A DNA stretch of 64,000 nucleotides from Acidihalobacter aeolianus (GTDB lineage Bacteria; Pseudomonadota; Gammaproteobacteria; DSM-5130; Acidihalobacteraceae): assembly GCF_001753165.1 (NCBI RefSeq), contig NZ_CP017448.1, positions 824,462 to 888,461 on the forward strand. Direction: 5' to 3'. The position numbers were made by a program, and so were the translations under genes. This document shows, in pieces, positions 51,911-60,163 of this stretch. The first letter of the stretch is position 1, and every line of letters begins with the position of its first letter. Below the pieces are notes generated by a model. It did not search any database. It worked only from the letters and a program-made list of their open reading frames with translations, and was not told where the DNA came from.

Positions 51911-54007
51911 ATGAGCGGCGTGCCGGCACCTCATGCCTACCCCTGGGCCAGATCGGCGCTCTGGCGACGTGCGCTGCTGGGCTTGCTGGTCCTAATTCCC
52001 AGTGTGGTCGCCAGCGAATTTATGGTAGGCATCCTGCCGCATCCGGGCTTTGATGTGATCGACGATGCCCTGGCGATCGTGTTCGGCTTGTTGTTCGGCT
52101 GGGTGTCGATCGGCCTCTGGACTTCGGTGTTCGGAGCTCTGGTTCTCCTGTTCGGCTCGCGGCGCTGGGTGTCCTTGCCCTCACCGGAATCAGGTACCCA
52201 GGCAAAACCCGGCGAACGCACGGCGGTGATCATGCCGATCTACCGCGAGGAACCGGAGCGGGTGACTGCCGCAGTGGAGGTGATGTACCGCGCTCTGGAT
52301 GAGATCGGCCGGCTCGACGAGTTCGACTTCTTCCTGCTGAGCGACAGCGACGATCCCGACGCCTGGGTGAACGAGGAGGTTGCCTGGGTCAACCTGCGTC
52401 AGCGCCTGGGGGGCGGGGCGAGGGTCTATTACCGGCGTCGGCGCAACAACATCAAGCGCAAGAGCGGCAACGTGGCCGACTTCTGTCGCCGTTGGGGCGC
52501 ACGCTATGGCTACATGGTGGTGCTGGACGCGGACAGTCTGATGAGCGGTGAAACCCTGGCCAGCCTGGCCGACGCCATGCGCGCCAACCCGGGCGTGGGT
52601 CTGATCCAGACCGTGCCGTCGACCGTCCATCAGAACACGCTGTTCGGTCGTCTCCAGCAGTTCGCCAACCGCCTGTACGGCCCTGTTTTCTCCGCCGGGC
52701 TGCATTTTTGGCAGCTTGGCGAGGGGCATTATTGGGGGCACAACGCGATCATTCGCATCGCCCCCTTCATGCAGCATTGTGCGTTGCCTCGGCTGCCGGG
52801 CGGGGGCATGCTCGGCGGCGACATTCTCAGCCACGACTTCGTCGAAGCGGCGCTGATGCGTCGTGCCGGCTGGAGCGTATGGCTGGCGCACGATCTACCG
52901 GGCAGCTACGAGGAAGCCCCGCCGACCCTGCTCGACGAACTCAAGCGCGACCGGCGGTGGGCGCAAGGCAATCTGCAGCACGTGCGGCTGGTGTTCGCGC
53001 GCGGGCTGAACTCCGCGCATCGGGTCGTGTTCGTTAACGGCATCATGGCCTACGTTTCATCCTTGCTGTGGTTCGTGTTCCTGTTGCTGTCGAGCCTGGA
53101 GGCGGTGCTGCACGCGCTGATCCCGCCGGATTACTTCCCCGACAAACACGTGCTGTTCCCTGTGTGGCCGGTGTGGCATCCGCACTGGGCGATTACCCTG
53201 GCGGGCTTCACCCTGGCGGTACTTTTTCTGCCCAAGGTGCTGGCGGTGCTGCTGGCCGTGCTGAGCGGTCGCGCCCGGGAGTTCGGCGGCGTGGTTCGGC
53301 TGATTGCGGGGGCGCTGGTGGAAAGTGCGTTCTCGGTGATTCTGGCGCCGGTGCGCATGCTCTTCCACACCCTGTTCGTGCTCGCCATCCTACTGGGGCG
53401 TCAGGTCCGTTGGGGCAGGCAAACGCGTGGCGACGCCAGTACCGGATGGGGTGACGCACTGCGCCATCACGGTCCTGGGACCCTGCTCGGCGTGGCCTGG
53501 GCCAGCGCGGTCTATCTGCTCAATCCAGGTTACTTCTGGTGGCTGATCCCGGTGATGGGGGCTTGGGTGATCGCGATTCCGGTCTCGGTGTGGACCAGTC
53601 GGGTGCAGGCCGGTACGGCGTTGCGTCGCGCGGGTTTGCTGCTGACGCCGGAGGAGGTTGCGCCGCCGCCGCTATTGCAGGCCTTTCAGGGCGCGATGTC
53701 GGCCCAGGCGGGCGATGCGTCCAGGGCGCGCGGGTTCATCGCGGCGGTGGTCGACCCCGGAGTCAATGCCATGCATTGCGCCCTGTTGCGGGATCGGGTC
53801 GGCAGCGTCAGCGAGGAGGTGGCGCTCAGTCGTCGCCGCCTGCTGCTGGATGCGCTCAAGCTGGGACCGCAGGCGCTGGATCGTCGGCAGCGCATGATGC
53901 TGCTGACGGATGGCGAGGCACTCACGGAACTGCACTGGCGAGTCTGGTCGCTGCGCGAGGAACTGGCGCGGCGCTGGGGTTTGGCTGTTACACGGGAGGC
54001 AGGATGA
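51911..54007 (+). CDS. opgH: Osmoregulated periplasmic glucan glucosyltransferase
   Basis: A 698-residue inner-membrane GT2-family glucosyltransferase that makes linear beta-1,2 glucan from UDP-glucose. Two N-terminal helices are followed by the catalytic domain with RTAVIMPIYREEPERV, DSD (145-147), DADS (206-209) and the Q/R-x2-RW motif in DRRWAQGN at about 350. Several C-terminal helices follow. It is about 150 residues shorter than E. coli OpgH at the N terminus. It overlaps opgG by 4 bases. Confidence 0.93.
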   Translation: MSGVPAPHAYPWARSALWRRALLGLLVLIPSVVASEFMVGILPHPGFDVIDDALAIVFGLLFGWVSIGLWTSVFGALVLLFGSRRWVSLPSPESGTQAKPGERTAVIMPIYREEPERVTAAVEVMYRALDEIGRLDEFDFFLLSDSDDPDAWVNEEVAWVNLRQRLGGGARVYYRRRRNNIKRKSGNVADFCRRWGARYGYMVVLDADSLMSGETLASLADAMRANPGVGLIQTVPSTVHQNTLFGRLQQFANRLYGPVFSAGLHFWQLGEGHYWGHNAIIRIAPFMQHCALPRLPGGGMLGGDILSHDFVEAALMRRAGWSVWLAHDLPGSYEEAPPTLLDELKRDRRWAQGNLQHVRLVFARGLNSAHRVVFVNGIMAYVSSLLWFVFLLLSSLEAVLHALIPPDYFPDKHVLFPVWPVWHPHWAITLAGFTLAVLFLPKVLAVLLAVLSGRAREFGGVVRLIAGALVESAFSVILAPVRMLFHTLFVLAILLGRQVRWGRQTRGDASTGWGDALRHHGPGTLLGVAWASAVYLLNPGYFWWLIPVMGAWVIAIPVSVWTSRVQAGTALRRAGLLLTPEEVAPPPLLQAFQGAMSAQAGDASRARGFIAAVVDPGVNAMHCALLRDRVGSVSEEVALSRRRLLLDALKLGPQALDRRQRMMLLTDGEALTELHWRVWSLREELARRWGLAVTREAG

Positions 54008-55809
54008 ATCGGAATCAATGGCGGATCGGTCGCGGTTTGCGCGGATGCGGCGCACTTGCGCTCCTGGCAGGCGTTCTGACGCTGGGCGGCTGTGCCACCC
54101 CGCAGGCGGTGAAACAGGCTTCGGGGGATGCCCAGGATGCGCTGGCGCGTAGCGAGACGAACAGCAGCCAGTTGGCGGCGGAACGCAAGGCACGCGAGGC
54201 GCTGGCGGCCGACCTCAACGCCAGACTCAAATCACTGGGCGAGAGCCAGGCTACCCTGCGTCAACAGTTGGCGGCAACGGATGCGCGCTTGGCGAGCGAC
54301 GAAGCAAAATACCGTCGCCAGTTCGCTCAGTTGCGCACCGACACCCCCGCCCTGGTGACGGCAGCTGCAAAACCCGCATCCACCCATGATTTCATGACCG
54401 AGCTGACCCAACGCGTGCGCGAGGCGGCCAAGCACCCATACCAGTCGCAGCAGACGGTTCCGCAGCCCCTGATTTCCCTGAATTTTCCCGCCTACCAACG
54501 GCTGAAGTTCCACGGCAAGGTGCCGGGCTGGCCTTCCGCATCGCCCTTGCGGATGAGTTTCTACCCGGCCGGTTATCTGTTCCATCATCCGGTAGGCATT
54601 TATTTGCTGGAGAATGGCAAACCGGTCGCGTTGAAATTCTCTCCCGCCGATTTCAATTTCGGGGCCGACACGGCGAAGCAGCTGACCGGCGACGTACCAC
54701 TGGCTGGGTTCAGTCTGTACTACCCGTTCACACCGGGGCACGGCGTAGACGAATTCCTGTCCTTCCTCGGCGCCAGCTATTTCCGCGCCCTGGGCGAGGG
54801 GCAGGCCTGGGGACTGTCCGCACGCGGTCTGGCGGTGGATACGGCGGTCGCCCATCATGCCGAGGAGTTCCCCTACTTCCGCGATTTCTGGATCGTGCCG
54901 CCGAAGCCCGGCAGCGACACCCTGAGTTTTTATGCGCGTCTCGACAGCCCCAGTTTCACGGGGGCCTACCACTTCGTGGTGCATCCCGGCCGTGAGACCA
55001 CGGTCGACGTCAATATGGTTTTGTTCGTGCGCAAATCCGTGAAAAGACTGGGCATCGCGCCGCTGACCAGCATGTATCTTCAGGGTCGTGACGGCGGACC
55101 GCGCTACGATCCCTTGATCCGTGCGGCACACGACTCGGATGGCCTGTCCATCGAAACCCTGGGTGGGCGCTGGCTGTGGGTCCCATTGCGGGATCCCAAG
55201 CGACTGCAGGTCGACCGGATGTCCATGGAGGGCATCAAGGGTTTTGGTCTGATGCAGCGGTCGAGACGTTACGACGATTATCAGGCCTGGGGCATGGAGT
55301 ACCAGAAGCGCCCCAGTGCGTGGGTGACGCCGACGGGAGGCGACTGGGGCAAGGGGCACATCGTGCTGGTCGAGCTGCCGACGCGCACCCAGACCAACGA
55401 CAACATCACCGCGTTCTGGACGCCGGCATCTGCGCCCAAGCCGGGACAGAGCCTGAGTTTCAGCTATCGCATTGCCTGGCAGGGCGACCGTCAGACCGAA
55501 CCGCCGCTGGGACACGTCGTCAGTACGCGCTACGGCAAGGCCGATGGCAATCTGACCTATGTCGTCAATTTCCGCGGCGGCGACCTCGACAACCTGCCGG
55601 CCTGGATCAAGCTCGATCCAGAGGTTCACATCGACGGACCCGGCCAAATCACCAAGGCCTGGGCGGCCAAGAACTCAGCCACCGGTGTCTGGCGATTGGA
55701 GTTCACCGTAAAGCCCAAGGGCGATGAGCCGGTCAGGGTGAAGGCCGATTTGGCCTACGACAAGCGGCCGCTGACCGAAACCTGGGAGGCGGTGCTGCCG
55801 CATGACTGA
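54004..55809 (+). CDS. opgG: Periplasmic glucan biosynthesis protein OpgG, lipoprotein with coiled coil
   Basis: A 601-residue OpgG/MdoG protein, longer than the usual 510-530 residues. The N terminus has a lipobox (LTLGGC, Cys32 region) instead of a simple signal. A coiled coil of about 80 residues (35-115, rich in Ala, Glu, Arg and Gln) follows. The MdoG domain starts near residue 127 (FMTELTQRVREAAKHPY, SLNFPAYQRLKF, FNFGADTAKQL, then the C-terminal Ig-like part). OpgG shapes or branches the glucan made by OpgH in the periplasm. A membrane anchor and coiled coil could hold it near OpgH. Confidence 0.92.
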   Translation: MNRNQWRIGRGLRGCGALALLAGVLTLGGCATPQAVKQASGDAQDALARSETNSSQLAAERKAREALAADLNARLKSLGESQATLRQQLAATDARLASDEAKYRRQFAQLRTDTPALVTAAAKPASTHDFMTELTQRVREAAKHPYQSQQTVPQPLISLNFPAYQRLKFHGKVPGWPSASPLRMSFYPAGYLFHHPVGIYLLENGKPVALKFSPADFNFGADTAKQLTGDVPLAGFSLYYPFTPGHGVDEFLSFLGASYFRALGEGQAWGLSARGLAVDTAVAHHAEEFPYFRDFWIVPPKPGSDTLSFYARLDSPSFTGAYHFVVHPGRETTVDVNMVLFVRKSVKRLGIAPLTSMYLQGRDGGPRYDPLIRAAHDSDGLSIETLGGRWLWVPLRDPKRLQVDRMSMEGIKGFGLMQRSRRYDDYQAWGMEYQKRPSAWVTPTGGDWGKGHIVLVELPTRTQTNDNITAFWTPASAPKPGQSLSFSYRIAWQGDRQTEPPLGHVVSTRYGKADGNLTYVVNFRGGDLDNLPAWIKLDPEVHIDGPGQITKAWAAKNSATGVWRLEFTVKPKGDEPVRVKADLAYDKRPLTETWEAVLPHD

Positions 55810-55833
55810 TCGTGAAGGTCGGGGGTAGTAGCG

Positions 55834-57240
55834 ATGTTGCCGAACCCGCGGCGCAGGCGCTATACCCTGTTCCAGACCACGGCCTTCCGGCTGTCGTTGT
55901 TCTATGCGTTGCTTTACAGCCTGATCACGGCCGTGACCCTGGGCGTGATCTACTGGTCGACCACGCGCTACATCACCGCTCAGGTGGACGCGGCCCTGGC
56001 CATCGAGCGGAGCGCACTGCTGCATGACTATCGCAAGGGTGGCTTGTCGGCGCTTGCAATCACGGTGAATAAGCGGGCGCGCAACGACGTCAGCGGGGGG
56101 CATTTCTGGTTGCTTCTTGGGGGGGGCGATCACAAGCTCGCGGGCAACTTTCTCGCCTGGCCGAAAGGATTGGGACGCAGTGCGGGCTTCGGCTATATCA
56201 ACCTCGATAGTCGCAGCATCCCCAAGCCGCAGCGCTCAGATGATGACGATGTTGATGTACGTACGCTGGCTACCTCACTCAAACCGGGTGTGACCCTGCT
56301 CATCGGCCAGGCCCTGAGCAACGAGGAACAGCTGGCCGATCACACCTTCGAACTGGTGGCCTGGGGGGTCGGCGTGATTGCCTTGCTGTCGTTGCTCGGT
56401 GGCGTGCTGATGGGGCGGAACGTACTGCGTCGGCTGGAGGCGGTCAGCGAGACGGCGGGAGAAATCATGGCCGGGCGCCTGTCGCAGCGCATCCCGGTCG
56501 CCGGACGCGGCGACGAATTCGACGAACTGGCCGAACGGCTCAACACCATGCTCAGCCGCATCGATCAGCTCGTCTGCGGCATGCGCGAGGTGACCGACAA
56601 TGTCGCGCACGATCTGCGCAGTCCATTGACGCGGTTGCGCAACCGGCTGGATGTTGCCCTGCTGGAGGCGCGCGAGCCGGCGGAGTATCGCGAGGTGATC
56701 GAGGGTGCGGTGGCGGATCTCGAGGGCATCATCCAGACCTTCAATGCCCTGCTCAGCATCGCGCAGGCCGAGGCCGGCATGCGCCGCAGGGATTTCTCGC
56801 CGGTCGACCTGGTTGCGCTGACCTCCGATCTGGGCGAGCTGTACGGCGCGCTCGCAGAGGAAGCCGGTCTTGTCCTCGACATCGAGGCCGTGGCCGAGGC
56901 GCGCGTCGATGGGCACCGGGATCTGATCGCCCAGGCCGTGGGCAATCTGCTCGACAATGCGATCAAGTACACGCCGGCCGGCGGGCATGTGCGACTGACG
57001 CTGGCACGCGAGGTCGGGCGCGTGAAACTGACGGTCAGCGACAGCGGGCCGGGCATCCCTAGCTCCGAATACGAACGGGTGATGCAACGCTTCGTGCGCC
57101 TCGACGCCGCGCGCAGTTCGCCCGGCAATGGGCTGGGGCTGGCCTTGGTCAAGGCCGTTGCCCAGCTGCATGGTGCCACGGTGAGCCTGGGCGATGCGGG
57201 GCCCGGACTCGCGGTGACGCTGGATTTCCCGGCGCTCTGA
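55834..57240 (+). CDS. Sensor histidine kinase
   Basis: A 468-residue kinase with two membrane helices (about 20-42 and 174-194) framing a periplasmic domain of about 130 residues that holds an acidic run (SDDDDVDV, 135-142), reminiscent of cation-sensing PhoQ-like domains. HAMP follows (RNVLRRLEAVSETAGEIMAGRLSQRIPV). The phospho-histidine is H259 in NVAHDLRSPLTRLRNRLD. The ATPase has NLLDNAIKYTPAGG (N box), DSGPGIP (G1) and NGLGLALVKAVAQLHGA (G2). It most likely pairs with the response regulator at 50781. Confidence 0.93.
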   Translation: MLPNPRRRRYTLFQTTAFRLSLFYALLYSLITAVTLGVIYWSTTRYITAQVDAALAIERSALLHDYRKGGLSALAITVNKRARNDVSGGHFWLLLGGGDHKLAGNFLAWPKGLGRSAGFGYINLDSRSIPKPQRSDDDDVDVRTLATSLKPGVTLLIGQALSNEEQLADHTFELVAWGVGVIALLSLLGGVLMGRNVLRRLEAVSETAGEIMAGRLSQRIPVAGRGDEFDELAERLNTMLSRIDQLVCGMREVTDNVAHDLRSPLTRLRNRLDVALLEAREPAEYREVIEGAVADLEGIIQTFNALLSIAQAEAGMRRRDFSPVDLVALTSDLGELYGALAEEAGLVLDIEAVAEARVDGHRDLIAQAVGNLLDNAIKYTPAGGHVRLTLAREVGRVKLTVSDSGPGIPSSEYERVMQRFVRLDAARSSPGNGLGLALVKAVAQLHGATVSLGDAGPGLAVTLDFPAL

Positions 57241-57271
57241 CGCCGGCGCCGCGGCTCGCTACAATCGGCGC

Positions 57272-58759
57272 ATGAATCTGACCCCTCGTTTACGTCAGTT
57301 GCTCGCGCTCGGCCTCCTGCTGGTGCTGCTGCTGGCGCTCCTGCTGTCGCTGGCGATCACCGATCTCGCACTGCGGGTCTGGCAACGCCTGTCGGCCCTG
57401 CCGCCCTGGGTCTACGTGACCTACGGGGTGCTGCTGGTGGTCTTCCTCGGCGCTGGTTTTTGGCTGCTCTACCGTCTGCTGCGTTCGCCCCGCCGTGCGT
57501 CCGCCGACTTGTCGGATGCACCGTTGGACGAGACCGGCCTGGAGGCGCGTCTGCAGGCCGCCGAGGCGCGTGGTATCGATGTCGCCGCAGCGCGTTCGGA
57601 GCTTGCCGAACTCGGTGCGCGCCGTGCCACGGGCCATCTGTATGTGGCCTTGTTCGGGGAGGTCAGCGTCGGCAAGAGCAGCCTGATCCGCGCGCTGATT
57701 CCGGGTGCCGAGGCGGAGGTCGGCGTCGAGGCGGGCGTCACCCGCGAGGTGCGGCACTACCGATGGCAAAGCCCGGCTGGCGACGCGCTGGTGCTGGCCG
57801 ACGTGCCCGGCATCGGCGAGGTCGGCGGCGAGCTGGACGAGCTGGCCGCGGAAGAGGCGAGGCGCGCGCAACTGGTGGTTTACGTGACCGACGGCGACCT
57901 CACGCGCAGCCAGCAGACCGTGCTCGAACGCCTGGCCGCGCTGCGCAAGCCGCTGTTGCTCGCGCTCAACAAGAGCGACCGCTACAGTGCGGCCGAGCTG
58001 GAGACCGTGGCCGCGCGTCTGCGCGAGCGCCTCGCCGCGGCTGACGTGGCGGCGCCGGTCGTTGCGGTCAGCGCGGGCGCGCAACGAGAGGTGCTGCGGG
58101 CCTTGCCGGACGGCGGCGAGACGCGCGAGCTGCGCACTGGGCCACCGGAGGTCGAGGCGTTGCGCGATGCGCTGCAGCGTGCGGTCGACGGCGATCCGCA
58201 ACTGCTGGAACGGCTGCGCGACGGTGCGATCTTCGCCCTCGCCGCCGAAAGACTGGCGGTGGCGGAGCGCGACTGGCGCCGGCAGGCGGCCGACCGGGTG
58301 ATCCGATCCAGTTCGCGCAAGGCCGCCCTCGCGGCGCTGGCCACGGTGGCGCCGGGGGCGGACGTGCTGGTGCAGGGTTACATCGGCACGGCACTGGTGC
58401 GCGAGCTGTGCGAGCTGTACGAGATTCCCGTGCAGACGATCGACATCCAGCAGTTTCTCAAGAGCGTGCAGACCCGCGTCGGGCGGGTGATGCCGCTGGT
58501 GCTGAGCGTGGTGGGTAATGGCCTGAAGGCCTTTCCCGGCCTCGGCACGGTGGTCGGCGGCGTGGTGCAGGCGATTGCCTACGGGTTGATCTTCGATGCG
58601 CTGGGGCGTGCACTGGCGCGTACACTGGAAACCCGCGGTCGCCTGAATCAGACCGCGGTCGACCAGGCATTCAGGGAGGTGCTCGGTGAAGATCTGGAAG
58701 CGCGTGCGCGGCGTCTGGCCGAGTGGCTGGTCAAGAATCAGCGCGGACGCGGAGACTGA
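57272..58759 (+). CDS. Membrane GTPase with DUF697 domain (first of a pair)
   Basis: A 495-residue protein with two N-terminal membrane helices (10-36 and 46-68). The GTPase domain has G1 GEVSVGKSS (129-137), a Thr in VEAGVTREVRHY (G2), DVPGIGEV (G3) and NKSD (G4). The C-terminal part has a DUF697-like hydrophobic segment (VQGYIGTALVRELCELYEIPVQTIDIQQFLKSV). Related YcjF/YcjX-type and Era-like proteins act at membranes; the role here is unknown. The 3' end overlaps the next GTPase gene by 74 bases. Confidence 0.85.
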   Translation: MNLTPRLRQLLALGLLLVLLLALLLSLAITDLALRVWQRLSALPPWVYVTYGVLLVVFLGAGFWLLYRLLRSPRRASADLSDAPLDETGLEARLQAAEARGIDVAAARSELAELGARRATGHLYVALFGEVSVGKSSLIRALIPGAEAEVGVEAGVTREVRHYRWQSPAGDALVLADVPGIGEVGGELDELAAEEARRAQLVVYVTDGDLTRSQQTVLERLAALRKPLLLALNKSDRYSAAELETVAARLRERLAAADVAAPVVAVSAGAQREVLRALPDGGETRELRTGPPEVEALRDALQRAVDGDPQLLERLRDGAIFALAAERLAVAERDWRRQAADRVIRSSSRKAALAALATVAPGADVLVQGYIGTALVRELCELYEIPVQTIDIQQFLKSVQTRVGRVMPLVLSVVGNGLKAFPGLGTVVGGVVQAIAYGLIFDALGRALARTLETRGRLNQTAVDQAFREVLGEDLEARARRLAEWLVKNQRGRGD

Positions 58760-60080
58760 GGGGGCAGACGTAACCTCGGGGCAGGGCGGCGAGCGCCATC
58801 TGGCGCTGGCGCGCGAAAGCCTGCGCGAACTGCTTGAGGACGAGCGCGTGCCTCCCGGTGTGCGCGAGGAACTGGCCGAGGACTACGCGCGCGTCCAGCG
58901 CCTGCTGAACAAGATCGAACACGGTCATGTGCACGTGGCCGTGTTCGGGCGGGTGAGTGTGGGCAAATCCGCCCTGCTCAACGCATTGCTCGGCGAGCAG
59001 CGCTTTGCGACCAGCCCGTTGCACGGCGAAACCCGGCGCAGCGAGGAGGCCTGCTGGGAGTCCTTCGACGCCGGTGGCGTCTATCTCATCGACACGCCCG
59101 GCATCAACGAGGTGGCCGGCGAGGCGCGGGAGCGCTTGGCGCGTGAGGTGGCCACCGAGTCCGATCTGGTGCTGTTCGTGGTCGACGGTGACATCACCGC
59201 GGCCGAGCACGAGGCTCTGGGCTGGGTGATGCACGAGCAGAGCGCGGTGATTCTGGTGCTGAACAAGGCCGACCGCTATACCGAAGCCGAGCGCGCGACC
59301 CTGCGTCAGGTATTGCTGTCGCGTCTGCAGGGCCGCCTGCCCGAGGAGCGGCTGGTGCTTACCTCCGCCGCACCCGCCGAACGCATCCGCATCCGCGTGG
59401 ATGCGCAGGGACACGAAACCGAGGAACGCGTGTGTCCGCCGGTCGACGTCGACGAACTCAAGCTGCGCCTGTGGGCGGTGCTCGAGGCCGAAGGCAAGAC
59501 CCTGGCGGCGCTCAACGCCGGTCTCTTCGCCGGTCGCCTGAGCGAACGGGTGGCCGAACGCATCCTCGCGACCAAGCAGGCGATCGGCGAGCGGGTGATC
59601 CGCCTGTATTGCCTGTCCAAGGGGGTGGCCGTCGGTTTCAATCCGATCCCGGGCGCCGATCTGGTGGCGGCGGTGATGCTGGATGTCGGCATGGTGGTGC
59701 ATCTGAGCCGGGTCTATGGCATGCCGTTCTCGCGGGTGGAGGCGGGCCGTCTGGTGGCGGTGATTTCAGCACAGCTCGCGGCGCTGATGGGTACGGCGTG
59801 GACGCTTAACCTCGTGGCCGGACTGCTCAAGCTCGGCAGCGGCGGCCTCTCCACGCTGGCCACGGGTACCGCGCAGGGCGCGGTGGCCTATTTTGCAACC
59901 TACGTCGTTGGCCGCGCGGCAGAACGTTATCTGGCGGCCGGCAAGTCCTGGGGCGAGGGCGGGCCCAAGCGCATGGTGCGCGAGATCCTCGATTCGCTGG
60001 ATCGCGACTCGATGCTGCGCGAGGCGCGCGTGGAGATTATGGCGCGGCTCAAGGGGCGTAAGCCCGCAGGTGAAAAATAA
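58686..60080 (+). CDS. GTPase with DUF697 domain (second of a pair)
   Basis: A 464-residue GTPase without an N-terminal membrane helix. G1 is FGRVSVGKSALLNAL (P-loop around 88-96), G3 DTPGINEV, and G4 NKAD. The C-terminal DUF697 domain has SKGVAVGFNPIPGADLVAAVMLDVGMVVHLSRVYG and later hydrophobic helices. The GTG start inside the previous gene is supported by GGGAGG seven bases upstream. The two proteins share layout and may form a heterodimer. Confidence 0.85.
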   Translation: MKIWKRVRGVWPSGWSRISADAETEGADVTSGQGGERHLALARESLRELLEDERVPPGVREELAEDYARVQRLLNKIEHGHVHVAVFGRVSVGKSALLNALLGEQRFATSPLHGETRRSEEACWESFDAGGVYLIDTPGINEVAGEARERLAREVATESDLVLFVVDGDITAAEHEALGWVMHEQSAVILVLNKADRYTEAERATLRQVLLSRLQGRLPEERLVLTSAAPAERIRIRVDAQGHETEERVCPPVDVDELKLRLWAVLEAEGKTLAALNAGLFAGRLSERVAERILATKQAIGERVIRLYCLSKGVAVGFNPIPGADLVAAVMLDVGMVVHLSRVYGMPFSRVEAGRLVAVISAQLAALMGTAWTLNLVAGLLKLGSGGLSTLATGTAQGAVAYFATYVVGRAAERYLAAGKSWGEGGPKRMVREILDSLDRDSMLREARVEIMARLKGRKPAGEK

Positions 60081-60093
60081 CCGACTAAATCGC

Positions 60094-60099
60094 TATAAT
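60094..60099 (+). promoter_or_regulatory. Perfect -10 hexamer upstream of the cytochrome b/Mo oxidoreductase gene
   Basis: TATAAT lies 65 bases before the ATG at 60164, in an AT-rich patch just after the GTPase stop. No good -35 hexamer is seen at standard distance. Confidence 0.45.
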
Positions 60100-60163
60100 A
60101 TTTTCCCCGTTCAAACGTCTAAGGATTGAACGCGGCCATGCGGCCGTCACCCGGGGGAATCCA

